Positions 47,901 to 59,900 of a stretch of DNA of 64,000 bases are shown here, one piece after another; the stretch's first letter is position 1, and each line of letters starts with the position of its first letter. Source of the DNA: Rebecca billardiae RCC1528 (lineage: Eukaryota; Haptophyta); contig OZ251222.1 of NCBI GenBank assembly GCA_965240325.2, positions 4,216,001-4,280,000 on the forward strand, given 5' to 3'. Under the pieces are notes generated by a model, which was not told the DNA's origin, did not search any database, and worked only from the letters and a program-made list of their open reading frames with translations. Position numbers and translations under genes: made by a program.

Positions 47901-50900
47901 GATGGCTGCGGCGGCGGTGGCGGCGGGAAAGGCACTACACGCGGTGGCGGCGGCGGCGCTGGCGGTGGTGACGGCGGTGGCGACGGCGGCGGCGATGGCG
48001 GCGGTGCAGGCGGCGGCGAGGGCGGCGGCGAGGGCGGTGGGAGGGGCGGCGACGGTGGCGGGCTCGGCGGCGGCAGCGGCGGCGGCGGCGACGGTGCGGG
48101 CGGCGGCGGCGGTGGGAACGGGATCGTGCGCGGCGGCGGCGGCGGTGTTGGCGGTGGGGACGGCGGCGGCGACGGCGGTGGCGTCGGTGGGGACGGCGGA
48201 GGCGACGGCGGCGGGCTGGGTGGCGGCGAGGGCGGCGGCAGCGGCGGTGACGGTGGCGGGCTTGGCGGCGGCAGTGGCGGCGGCGGCGACGGTGCGGGCG
48301 GCGGCGGCGGTGGGAACGGGATCGTGCGCGGCGGCGGCGGCGGTGTTGGCGGTGGGGACGGCGGTGGCGACGGCGGCGGCGAGGGAGGCGGTGCCGGTGG
48401 CGTCGGCGGGCTTGGCGGCGGGCTCGGCGGTGGCGAAGGCGGCGGCGACGGTGGCAATGGCGGCGGGTATGGCTCGGCGCGCGGTGGCGGCGGCGGCAGC
48501 GGCGGCGGAGACGGCGGTGGGCTTGGCGGCGGCAAGGGGGGTGGCGTGGGCGGGGTCAATGGCGGCGGTGGGCTCGGCGGCGGCGAAGGCGGAGGAGACG
48601 GCGGCAAATGCGGCGGCGGCGAAGGAGGCGGCGAGGGTGGGGGGCTGGGCGGCGGCGATGGCGGAGGTGATGGCGGCGGGCGCGGGACGCCAGTCGGCGG
48701 CGGGGACGGCGGTGGGCTCGGCGGAGGCGACGGCGGCGGACTCGGCGGCGGGGACGGTGGCGGGCTCGGCGGAGGCGATGGCGGCAGCCGCGGCGGCGGC
48801 GACGGCGGCGGGCTTGGCGGTGGGCTGGGCGGCGGCGTGGGCGGAAGCGGGTTCGGCGGCGGGCTCGGCGGCGGCGACGGTGGCGGGCTCGGCGGTGGGG
48901 ACGGTGAGGGCAAGGGCGGTGGAGACGGCGGCGGCACGGGCGGCGGGCTCGGCGGTGGGCGCGGCGGCGGCGGGGACGGTGGCGGGCGCGGCGGTGGCGA
49001 CGGTGGCGGCACGGGCGGCGGGCTTGGCGGCGGCGCCGGAGGTGGGCTCGGCGGCGGCGAGGGCGGCGGAGCGGGTGGCAACGGCGGCGGGAACGGCTCA
49101 GCCCGTGGCGGCGGCGGCGGCAGGGGCGGTGGCGACGGAGGTGGGCTCGGCGGCGGCGAGGGCGGTGGCGAGGGCGGAGGTGTTGGCGGCGGCGGGCTCG
49201 GGGGCGGGCTCGGCGGTGGCGCCGGCGGCGCGCCCGGCGGCGGCGAGGGCGGCGGGCTCGGTGGCGGGCCTGGCGGCGGCGGGCTCGGCGGCGGGCTCGG
49301 CGGTGGGCTCGGCGGCGGGCTGGGCGGCGGGCTCGGCGGCGGGCTCGGCGGCGGGCTCGGCGGCGGACTGGGCGGCGACGAGGGCGGTGGCGAAGGTGGC
49401 GGGCTCGGCGCGTCCGCGGGTGGTGGGCTCGGCGGCGGGCTTGGCGGTGGGCTCGGCGGCGGGGATGGCGGCGGGCTGGGCGGCACCGACGGTGGCGGCG
49501 AGGGCGGCGGCAACGGCGGCGGAGGGCTCGGTGGCGGACTCGGCGGAGGGCTCGGTGGCGGCGAGGGCGGCGGCGAGGGCGGCGGCGAGGGCGGCGGGCT
49601 CGGAATGCCAGCAGGCGGCGGGCTCGGTGGCGGGCTCGGCGGAGGCGATGGCGGCGGGCTCGGCGGCGGCGACGGTGGCGGGCTCGGCGGAGGCGACGGC
49701 GGTGGGCTCGGCGGCGGCGACGGTGGCGGGCTCGGCGGAGGCGATGGCGGCGGCAAGGGCGGTGGAGACGGCGGCGGCACGGGCGGCGGGCTCGGCGGTG
49801 GGCGCGGCGGCGGTGGGGACGGTGGCGGGCTCGGCGGTGGCGACGGCGGCGGCACGGGCGGCGGGCTTGGCGGCGGCGCCGGAGGTGGGCTCGGCGGCGG
49901 CGAGGGCGGCGGAGCGGGTGGCAACGGCGGCGGGAACGGCTCAGCCCGTGGCGGCGGCGGCGGCAGGGGCGGTGGCGACGGAGGTGGGCTCGGCGGCGGC
50001 GAGGGCGGTGGCGAGGGCGGAGGTGTTGGCGGCGGCGGGCTCGGGGGCGGGCTCGGCGGTGGCGCCGGCGGCGCGCCCGGCGGCGGCGAGGGCGGCGGGC
50101 TCGGTGGCGGGCCTGGCGGCGGCGGGCTCGGCGGCGGGCTCGGCGGTGGGCTCGGCGGCGGGCTGGGCGGCGGGCTCGGCGGCGGGCTCGGCGGCGGGCT
50201 CGGCGGCGGATTGGGCGGCGACGAGGGCGGTGGCGAAGGTGGCGGGCTCGGCGCGTCCGCGGGTGGTGGGCTCGGCGGCGGGCTTGGCGGTGGGCTCGGC
50301 GGCGGGGATGGCGGCGGGCTGGGCGGCACCGACGGTGGCGGCGAGGGCGGCGGCAACGGCGGCGGAGGGCTCGGTGGCGGACTCGGCGGAGGGCTCGGTG
50401 GCGGCGAGGGCGGCGGCGAGGGCGGCGGCGAGGGCGGCGGGCTCGGAATGCCAGCAGGCGGCGGGCTCGGTGGCGGGCTCGGCGGAGGCGATGGCGGCGG
50501 GCTCGGCGGCGGCGACGGTGGCGGGCTCGGCGGAGGCGACGGCGGTGGGCTCGGCGGCGGCGACGGTGGCGGGCTCGGCGGAGGCGATGGCGGCGGCAAG
50601 GGCGGTGGAGACGGCGGCGGCACGGGCGGCGGGCTCGGCGGTGGGCGCGGCGGCGGTGGGGACGGTGGCGGGCTCGGCGGTGGCGACGGCGGCGGCACGG
50701 GCGGCGGGCTTGGCGGCGGCGCCGGAGGTGGGCTCGGCGGCGGCGAGGGCGGCGGAGCGGGTGGCGACGGCGGCGGGAACGGCTCAGCCCGTGGCGGCGG
50801 CGGCGGCAGGGGCGGTGGCGACGGAGGTGGGCTCGGCGGCGGCGAGGGCGGTGGCGAGGGCGGAGGTGTTGGCGGCGGCGGGCTCGGGGGCGGGCTCGGC

Positions 50901-53900
50901 GGTGGCGCCGGCGGCGCGCCCGGCGGCGGCGAGGGCGGCGGGCTCGGTGGCGGGCCTGGCGGCGGCGGGCTCGGCGGCGGGCTCGGCGGTGGGCTCGGCG
51001 GCGGGCTGGGCGGCGGGCTCGGCGGCGGGCTCGGCGGCGGGCTCGGCGGCGGGCTGGGCGGCGACGAGGGCGGTGGCGAAGGTGGCGGGCTCGGCGCGTC
51101 CGCGGGTGGTGGGCTCGGCGGCGGGCTTGGCGGTGGGCTCGGCGGCGGGGATGGCGGCGGGCTGGGCGGCACCGACGGTGGCGGCGAGGGCGGCGGCAAC
51201 GGCGGCGGAGGGCTCGGTGGCGGACTCGGCGGAGGGCTCGGTGGCGGCGAGGGCGGCGGCGAGGGCGGCGGCGAGGGCGGCGGGCTCAGAATGCCAGCAG
51301 GCGGCGGGCTCGGTGGCGGGCTCGGCGGAGGCGATGGCGGCGGGCTCGGCGGCGGCGACGGTGGCGGGCTCGGCGGAGGCGACGGCGGTGGGCTCGGCGG
51401 CGGCGACGGTGGCGGGCTCGGCGGAGGCGATGGCGGCGGCAAGGGCGGTGGAGACGGCGGCGGCACGGGCGGCGGGCTCGGCGGTGGGCGCGGCGGCGGT
51501 GGGGACGGTGGCGGGCTCGGCGGTGACGACGGCGGCGGCACGGGCGGCGGGCTTGGCGGCGGCGCCGGAGGTGGGCTCGGCGGCGGCGAGGGCGGCGGAG
51601 CGGGTGGCGACGGCGGCGGGAACGGCTCAGCCCGTGGCGGCGGCGGCGGCAGGGGCGGTGGCGACGGAGGTGGGCTCGGCGGCGGCGAGGGCGGTGGCGA
51701 GGGCGGAGGTGTTGGCGGCGGCGGGCTCGGGGGCGGGCTCGGCGGTGGCGCCGGCGGCGCGCCCGGCGGCGGCGAGGGCGGCGGGCTCGGTGGCGGGCCT
51801 GGCGGCGGCGGGCTCGGCGGCGGGCTCGGCGGTGGGTTCGGCGGCGGGCTGGGCGGCAAGCTCGGCGGCGGGCTCGGCGGCGGGCTCGGCGGCGGACTGG
51901 GCGGCGACGAGGGCGGTGGCGAAGGTGGCGGGCTCGGCGCGTCCGCGGGTGGTGGGCTCGGCGGCGGGCTTGGCGGTGGGCTCGGCGGCGGGGATGGCGG
52001 CGGGCTGGGCGGCACCGACGGTGGCGGCGAGGGCGGCGGCAACGGCGGCGGAGGGCTCGGTGGCGGACTCGGCGGAGGGCTCGGTGGCGGCGAGGGCGGC
52101 GGCGAGGGCGGCGGCGAGGGCGGCGCGCTCGGAATGCCAGCAGGCGGCGGGCTCGGTGGCGGGCTCGGCGGAGGCGATGGCGGCGGGCTCGGCGGCGGCG
52201 ACGGTGGCGGGCTCGGCGGAGGCGACGGCGGTGGGCTCGGCGGCGGCGACGGTGGCGGGCTCGGCGGAGGCGATGGCGGCGGCAAGGGCGGTGGAGACGG
52301 CGGCGGCACGGGCGGCGGGCTCGGCGGTGGGCGCGGCGGCGGTGGGGACGGTGGCGGGCTCGGCGGTGGCGACGGCGGCGGCACGGGCGGCGGGCTTGGC
52401 GGCGGCGCCGGAGGTGGGCTCGGCGGCGGCGAGGGCGGCGGAGCGGGTGGCGACGGCGGCGGGAACGGCTCAGCCCGTGGCGGCGGCGGCGGCAGGGGCG
52501 GTGGCGACGGAGGTGGGCTCGGCGGCGGCGAGGGCGGTGGCGAGGGCGGAGGTGTTGGCGGCGGCGGGCTCGGGGGCGGGCTCGGCGGTGGCGCCGGCGG
52601 CGCGCCCGGCGGCGGCGAGGGCGGCGGGCTCGGTGGCGGGCCTGGCGGCGGCGGGCTCGGCGGCGGGCTCGGCGGTGGGCTCGGCGGCGGGCTGGGCGGC
52701 GGGCTCGGCGGCGGGCTCGGCGGCGGGCTCGGCGGCGGACTGGGCGGCGACGAGGGCGGTGGCGAAGGTGGCGGGCTCGGCGCGTCCGCGGGTGGTGGGC
52801 TCGGCGGCGGGCTTGGCGGTGGGCTCGGCGGCGGGGATGGCGGCGGGCTGGGCGGCACCGACGGTGGCGGCGAGGGCGGCGGCAACGGCGGCGGAGGGCT
52901 CGGTGGCGGACTCGGCGGAGGGCTCGGTGGCGGCGAGGGCGGCGGCGAGGGCGGCGGCGAGGGCGGCGGGCTCGGAATGCCAGCAGGCGGCGGGCTCGGT
53001 GGCGGGCTCGGCGGAGGCGATGGCGGCGGGCTCGGCGGCGGCGACGGTGGCGGGCTCGGCGGAGGCGACGGCGGTGGGCTCGGCGGCGGCGACGGTGGCG
53101 GGCTCGGCGGAGGCGATGGCGGCGGCAAGGGCGGTGGAGACGGCGGCGGCACGGGCGGCGGGCTCGGCGGTGGGCGCGGCGGCGGTGGGGACGGTGGCGG
53201 GCTCGGCGGTGGCGACGGCGGCGGCACGGGCGGCGGGCTTGGCGGCGGCGCCGGAGGTGGGCTCGGCGGCGGCGAGGGCGGCGGAGCGGGTGGCGACGGC
53301 GGCGGGAACGGCTCAGCCCGTGGCGGCGGCGGCGGCAGGGGCGGTGGCGACGGAGGTGGGCTCGGCGGCGGCGAAGGCGGTGGCGAGGGCGGAGGTGTTG
53401 GCGGCGGCGGGCTCGGGGGCGGGCTCGGCGGTGGCGCCGGCGGCGCGCCCGGCGGCGGCGAGGGCGGCGGGCTCGGTGGCGGGCCTGGCGGCGGCGGGCT
53501 CGGCGGCGGGCTCGGCGGTGGGCTCGGCGGCGGGCTGGGCGGCGGGCTCGGCGGCGGGCTCGGCGGCGGGCTCGGCGGCGGACTGGGCGGCGACGAGGGC
53601 GGTGGCGAAGGTGGCGGGCTCGGCGCGTCCGCGGGTGGTGGGCTCGGCGGCGGGCTTGGCGGTGGGCTCGGCGGCGGGGATGGCGGCGGGCTGGGCGGCA
53701 CCGACGGTGGCGGCGAGGGCGGCGGCAACGGCGGCGGAGGGCTCGGCGGCGGACTCGGCGGAGGGCTCGGTGGCGGCGAGGGCGGGGGTGATGGCGGCGG
53801 GCTCGGAGCGCCGGCCGGTGGCGGTGACGGTGGCGGGCTCGGCGGAGGCGACGGTGGCGGCATGGGTGGCGGGCTTGGTGGTGGCGATGGAGGCGGCACG

Positions 53901-56900
53901 GGCGGCGGCGGCGAGGGTGGCGGGCTCGGCGGTGGTGATGGCGGCGGCACGGGGGGCGGGTTGGGCGGAGGCGACGGCGGAGGGCTCGGTGGCGGTGATG
54001 GCGGCGGCTCTGGCGGCGAAGGCGGCGGGAACGGCTCCGCCCGAGGCGGAGGCGGTGGCGCGGGCGGCGGCGAGGGCGGTGGGCTTGGCGGTGGCGAGGG
54101 TGGCGGCGAGGGCGGCGGGGACGGCGGCGGCGGCGACGGCGGCGGTGCGGGCGGTGGTGACGGCGGCGGCACAGGTGGCGGCTGTGGCGGCGGGCTCGGC
54201 GGCGGCTGCGGCGCGCTGGGTGGCGGCGACGGCGGCGGCGACGGCGGCGGCGACGGGGGCGGCAGAGGCGGCGGCGACGGGGGCGGCAGAGGCGGGCTCG
54301 GCGGTGGGCTCGGCGGCGGGCTCGGCGGCGGCGATGGCGGTGGCGCAGGCGGCGGCGCTGGCGGCGGCGAGGGCGGCGGTGCTGGCGGCGGCGAGGGCGG
54401 CTGACCCGGGGGTGGGCTCGGAGGTGGGTTGGGCGGTGGCGAGGGCGGCGGGCTCGGGACGCCCGCCGGCGGTGGGCTCGGCGGTGGGCTCGGCGGTGGC
54501 GACGGCGGTGGCGCTGGCGGCAGGGACGGCGGTGGGCTCGGCGGCGGCGACGGTGGCGGGCCCGGCGGCGGCGACGGCGGTGGCGACGGGGGCGGCGGGG
54601 ACGGTGGCGGGCTTGGTGGCGGCAATGGAGGCGGCACCGGCGGCGAACGCGGCGGCGGCGACGGTGGTGGCGACGGCGGCGGGCTCGGTGGCGGCGCCGG
54701 CGGCGCCGGCGGCGGGAAGGGCAATGCGCGCGGAGGCGGCGGCGGCAGGGGCGGCGACGACGGAGGCGGGCTCGGCGGCGGCGAGGGTGGCGGTGAGGGC
54801 GGTGGTGTGGGCGGCGGCGGGCTCGGCGGCGGGCTCGGCGGCGGCGCCGGCGGCGCGCTCGGCGGCGGCGAGGGCGGCGGGCTCGGTGGCGGGCTCGGCG
54901 GTGGCGGGCTCGGCGGCGGTGACGGCGGGGGGCTTGGCGGCGGGCGCGGCGCGGCGGGTGGCGGCGACGGAGGTGGGCTTGGCGGTGGCGAGGGTGGCGG
55001 GGATGGCGGCGGCGACGGCGGAGCGGACGGTGGCGGCGACGGCGGCGGCAATGGCGGGGGCGAAGGCGGGGGCGAAGGTGGCAGGCTTGGCGGCGGCGAG
55101 GGCGGCGGGCCGGGCGAGCCTGTGGGTGGAGGGCTGGGCGGGGGGCTGGGCGGCGGCACGGGTGGCGGAGACGGTGGCACCGCCGGCGGTGGGCTCGGTG
55201 GTGGCGTCGGCGGCGGCGTCGGCGGCTGCGCCGGCGGCGGGCTCGGCGGCGGGCTCGGCGGCGGCGCTGGCGGCGGAGGGCTCGGTGGCGGCGACGGTGG
55301 AGGCGCCGGGGGCGATGATGGCGGCGGCGACGGCGGTGGCCGCGGCGGCGGGCTCGGCGGCGGGCTCGGCGGCGGCGAGGGTGGCAGCGACGGCGGCGGC
55401 GACGGCGGAGGCACGGGCAGCGGCGGAGGCGGGCTCGGCGGTGGCGACGGCGGCGGCGCGGGCGGCGGGCTCGGCGGCGGCAAAGGCGGACGCGACGGTG
55501 GGGGCGGCGACGGAGGCGGCGCGGGCGGCGGTGAGGGCGGCGGCGACGGCGGCGGCGACGGCGGCGGCGATGGTGGCGGGCTCGGCGGCGGGCTCGGGGG
55601 CGGCGCGGGCGGCGACGGCGGCGGGAAGGGCAATGCGCGCGGAGGCGGCGGCGGCAGGGGCGGCGGCGACGGAGGCGGGCTCGGCGGCGGCGATGGCGGC
55701 GGCGACGGTGGCGGCGCCGGCGGCGGCGGCGAGGGCGGCGGCGAGGGCGGCGGCAATGGCGGCGGCGACGGCGGTGGCGAAGGCGGTGGGCTCGGCGGCG
55801 GCTGCGGCGATCGGGGCGGCGGGGACGGCGGAGGCGACGGCGGTGGTGAGGGCGGTGGAGACGGCGGCGGTGAGGGTGGCGGCAGCGGTGGGCTCGGCGG
55901 CGGCGAGGGCGGCGGCGAGGGCGGCGGGCTCGGTGGCGGTTGCGGTGGCGTCGACGGCGGCGGCGACGGCGGCGGATGCGGTGGTGGCGACGGCGGAAGG
56001 CTTGGCGGTGGCGACGGCGGCGGCGACGGCGGTGGTGAGGGCGGTGGGCTCGGAGGCGGCTGCGGCGATCGGGGCGGCGGGGACGGCGGAGGCGACGGCG
56101 GTGGTGAGGGCGGTGGAGACGGCGGCGGTGATGGTGGCGGCAGCGGTGGGCTTGGCGGTGGCGATGGTGGCGGCGCCGGCGGCGGGCTCGGCGGCGGGCT
56201 CGGCGGCGGGCTCGGCGGCACGCTTGGCGGTGGGCTCGGAGGTGGCGCTGGCGGCTGCAGCGGCGGCGGGCTCGGGGGCGGCAGAGGTGGCGGCAGAGGC
56301 GGTGGTGGGCTCGGCGGCGGCGAAGGCGGTGGTGAGGGCGGCGGCGACGGCGGTGGGCTCGGCGGTGCCGCCGGCGGCGGCGAAGGTGGCGGCGAGGGCG
56401 GCGGCGAGGGTGGCGGTGAGGGTGGCGGCGAGGGCGGTGGCAGGGGCGGCGGAGGCGAGGGTGGTGGCGAAGGCGGCGGGCTCGGCGGCGGCGCTGGCGG
56501 CGGCGATGGCGGCGGCACCGGCGGCAGCGCGGGCGGCGGGCTCGGCGGCGGCGAGGGCGGTGGGCTCGGCGGCGGGCTCGGCGGCGGGCTCGGCGGCGAC
56601 GGTGGCGGGAATGGCTGGGTGCGAGGCGGGGGCGGCGGGAGCGGCGGCGGCGAGGGCGGCGGGGACGGCGGCGGCGAGGGCGGTGGGCTCGGTGGGGGCG
56701 ACGGTGGTGGGCTCGGCGGCGGCGAGGGCGGCGGGGACGGCGGCGGTGACGGTGGCGGGCTCGGCGGCGGCGAGGGCGGCGGCAAGGGCGGCGGCGAGGG
56801 CGGCGGTGGCGAGGGCGGCGGGCTCGGCGGCGGCGAGGGCGGCGGCGAAGGCGGCGGCTGCGGCGGCGACGCCGGCGGCGAGGGCGGTGGGGGCGAGGGC

Positions 56901-59900
56901 GTGGGTGGTGGCGGCAGCGGCGGCGCCGAGGGCGGCTTGGGCGGGCCGGGCGGCGGGAACGGGCTGGCGGGCGGCGGGCTGGGCGGCGGCGATGGTGGCG
57001 GCGAGGGCGGCGGTTCGGGGTGCGGCGGCGGGCTGGGCGGCGGGCTCGGCGGCGGGCTGGGCGGCCGCGGCTGCGGCGGCGGTGGGCTCGGTGGCGGCAA
57101 GGGCGGCGGGCTCGGCGGCGGGCTCGGCGGCGGGCTCGGGGGCGGCGACGGCGGCGGCGACGGCGGTGGGCTCGGCGGTGGGCCAGGCGGCGGCGACGGC
57201 GGCGGCGACGGCGGTGGGCTCGGCGGCGGGCTCGGCGGCGGGCTCGGCGGCGGCGACGGCGGTGGGCTCGGCGGTGGCGGCAGCGGCGGCGGGCTCGGCG
57301 GCGGCGACGGCGGCGGTGCCGGCGGTGGGACAGGCGGCGGCGGCGACGGCTGGGGTGGCGGCGGCGGCGGGAACGGGATCGTGCGCGGTGGTGGCGGCGG
57401 GTTCGGCGGCGGGCTCGGCGGCGGCGACGGCGGCGGCATCGGCGGCGGCGATGGCGGCGACGAAGGCGGCGGCGATGGCGGCGGCGAGGGCGGCGGCGAG
57501 GGCGGCGGCGTGGGCGGTGGCGAAGGCGGCGGCGTGGGCGGCGACGGCGGCGGGCTTGGCGGCGGCAGCGGTGGTGGCGGCGACGGCTGGGGTGGCGGCG
57601 GCGGCGGGAACGGGATCGTGCGCGGTGGTGGCGGCGGTGCTGGCGGCGGCGACGGTGGCGGCGACGGCGGTGGCGTCGGCGGCGACGGCGGCGGCGACGG
57701 CGGCGGGCTCGGCGGCGGCGACGGCGGCGGCAGCGGTGGCGACGGCGGCGGGCTCGGCGGCGGCAGCGGCGGGGGTGGCGAGGGTGCCGGTGGCGGCGGC
57801 GGCGGGAATGGGATCGTGCGCGGCGGCGGAGGCGGTGCGGGCGGCGGCGACGGTGGCGGCGCCGGCGGCGGCGAGGGCGGCGGCGGCGAGGGCGGCGGTG
57901 CGGGCGGCGACGGGCTCGGCGGCAGGCCCGGCGGCGGCGACGGCGGTGGCGACGGCGGAGGCATCGGCGGCGGCGAGGGCGGTGGCGAGGGGGGCGGCGA
58001 GGGGGGCGGCGAGGGCGGTGGTGAGGGCGGCGGCGAGGGCGGCGGGCTCGGCGGCGGCGACGGCGGCGGCGACGGCGGCGACGGCGGCGGGAACGGCTCC
58101 GCGCGCGGCGGCGGCGGCGGCAGCGGCGGCGGCGAGGGCGGCGGGCTCGGTGGCGGCGAGGGCGGCGGCGACGGCGGAGGCGTGGGCGGTGGCGGCGAGG
58201 GCGGCGGCGCGGGCGGCGGCGGCGAGGGCGGCGCAGACGGCGGCGGCGAGGGCGGCGGGCTCGGCGGCGGGCTCGGCGGCGGGCTCGGGTTGCCGACTGG
58301 CGGCGGGCTCGGCGGCGGGCTCGGCGGCGGCGACGGCGGCGGCGACGGCGGCGGCGCCGGCGGCGCGCTCGGCGGCGGGCGCGGCGGCGGGCGCGGCGGC
58401 GGGCGCGGCGGCGGGCTCGGCGGCGGAGACGGAGGTGGCGGGGACGGCGGCGGAGAAGGCGGCGGGGACGGCGGCGGGGACGGCGGCGGGGACGGCGGCG
58501 GGCTCGGCGGCGGGCTCGGCGGCGGCGAGGGCGGCGGGCCCGGAGCGCCGGCCGGCGGCGGGCTCGGCGGCGGCGAGGGCGGCGGCAAGGGCGGCGGGCT
58601 CGGCGGCGGGCGCGGCGGCGCGCGCGGCGGCGGGCTCGGCGGCGGCGCCGGCGGCGGCGGGCTGGGCGGCGGGCTCGGCGGCGGCGACGGCGGCGGGCTC
58701 GGCGGCGGCGTCGGCGGCGGTGCCGGCGGCGGCGACGGCGGCGGCGCCGGCGGTGGGCTCGGCGGCGGGCTGGGCGGCGGCGCCGGTGGCGGGCTCGGCG
58801 GCGCGCCGGGCGGCGGGCTCGGCGGCGGGCTCGGCGGCGGCGCGGGCGGCGCGGCCGGCGGCGGCGAGGGCGGCGGGCTGGGCGGCGGGCTGGGCGGCGG
58901 GCTGGGCGGCGGGCTGGGCGGCGGCGCGGGCGGCGGCGGCAGCGGCGGCCCCGCCACCGTCGCGCTGAGCAGCGGCTCGAACGTGAAGGCGAAGCCGTCA
59001 TAGAAGGCGGCGGACGAGCCGAGGAACGGGAAGTTGCGCTCGTCGCCGCCGACGCCGAGCGCGTCCGTCGTCTCGACCATCACGGCGACGCCGAACGCGC
59101 CGCTCAGCGCGGGCCAGCCGCCGCTCGGGTACACGCCGAGCGTGAAGACGCCGTCCGCGTAGCTCGCGCGCCCCACCCAGTAGCCCTGCGTCGAGGTGCC
59201 GTTGTCGGTGCCGTTCACGTACACGGGCGTGTACGACGCGGCGTCCATCTCGACCTCGAACAGCACCGCCGTCTGCGAGTCGTCGGCGGTGGCGCCGTCG
59301 TCGCTCGTCACGACGACCGAGACGACGAGCGGCTCGGTGCTGCCCAGCACCGGCGCGCTCGTGATGTTGTAGCTCGCGAGGAAGCGGTACTTCCCCGCGA
59401 CGGCGCGCAGCAGGTACTGCACGTCCTGCGCGCTCGGCGTGCCGTCGAGCGTCGGGTCGAGCGCGGACGCGCACGCGCTCACGTCCGAGCCGACGACGAG
59501 CTGCGCGAGGACGCGCACGTCGAACGAGGTGAAGGCGCAGTCGCCGTTCACGTCGCCCACCACCGCCGCGTCGCACCCCGCGCACGAGGACAGCCGGCGC
59601 CGCGCGCCGCGCCGCTCCGCCGCGCGGCGCGCGCTCGCGCGGTGGGCGCGCGGCGCGCGCGCGGCCTCGAGCTCGAGCAGCGCGCGCCGCCGCCGGCTGA
59701 CGGTGGTGGTGAGCCCGCCCACGCCCGCGAAGATGGGCACGTCGGTGACGCGCGTCTCGGTCTCGCCCAGCAGCGTGACGAGCTCGACGACCGTGCCGCT
59801 CAGCTCCGTGCTCGCCGCGCCGAGCACGTCGAAGAGGACCGTGCCCACGTTTGCCAGCTGGCCGCTCGTCGTGAGCGAGTCGGTGTTGCCCGCGATCCGC

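Noticed and set aside
48905-53785. CRISPR array or transposon-derived tandem repeat
   Set aside because: There are no short palindromic repeats with unique spacers, no terminal inverted repeats and no transposase. The 843-bp period is a multiple of 3 and encodes protein repeats.
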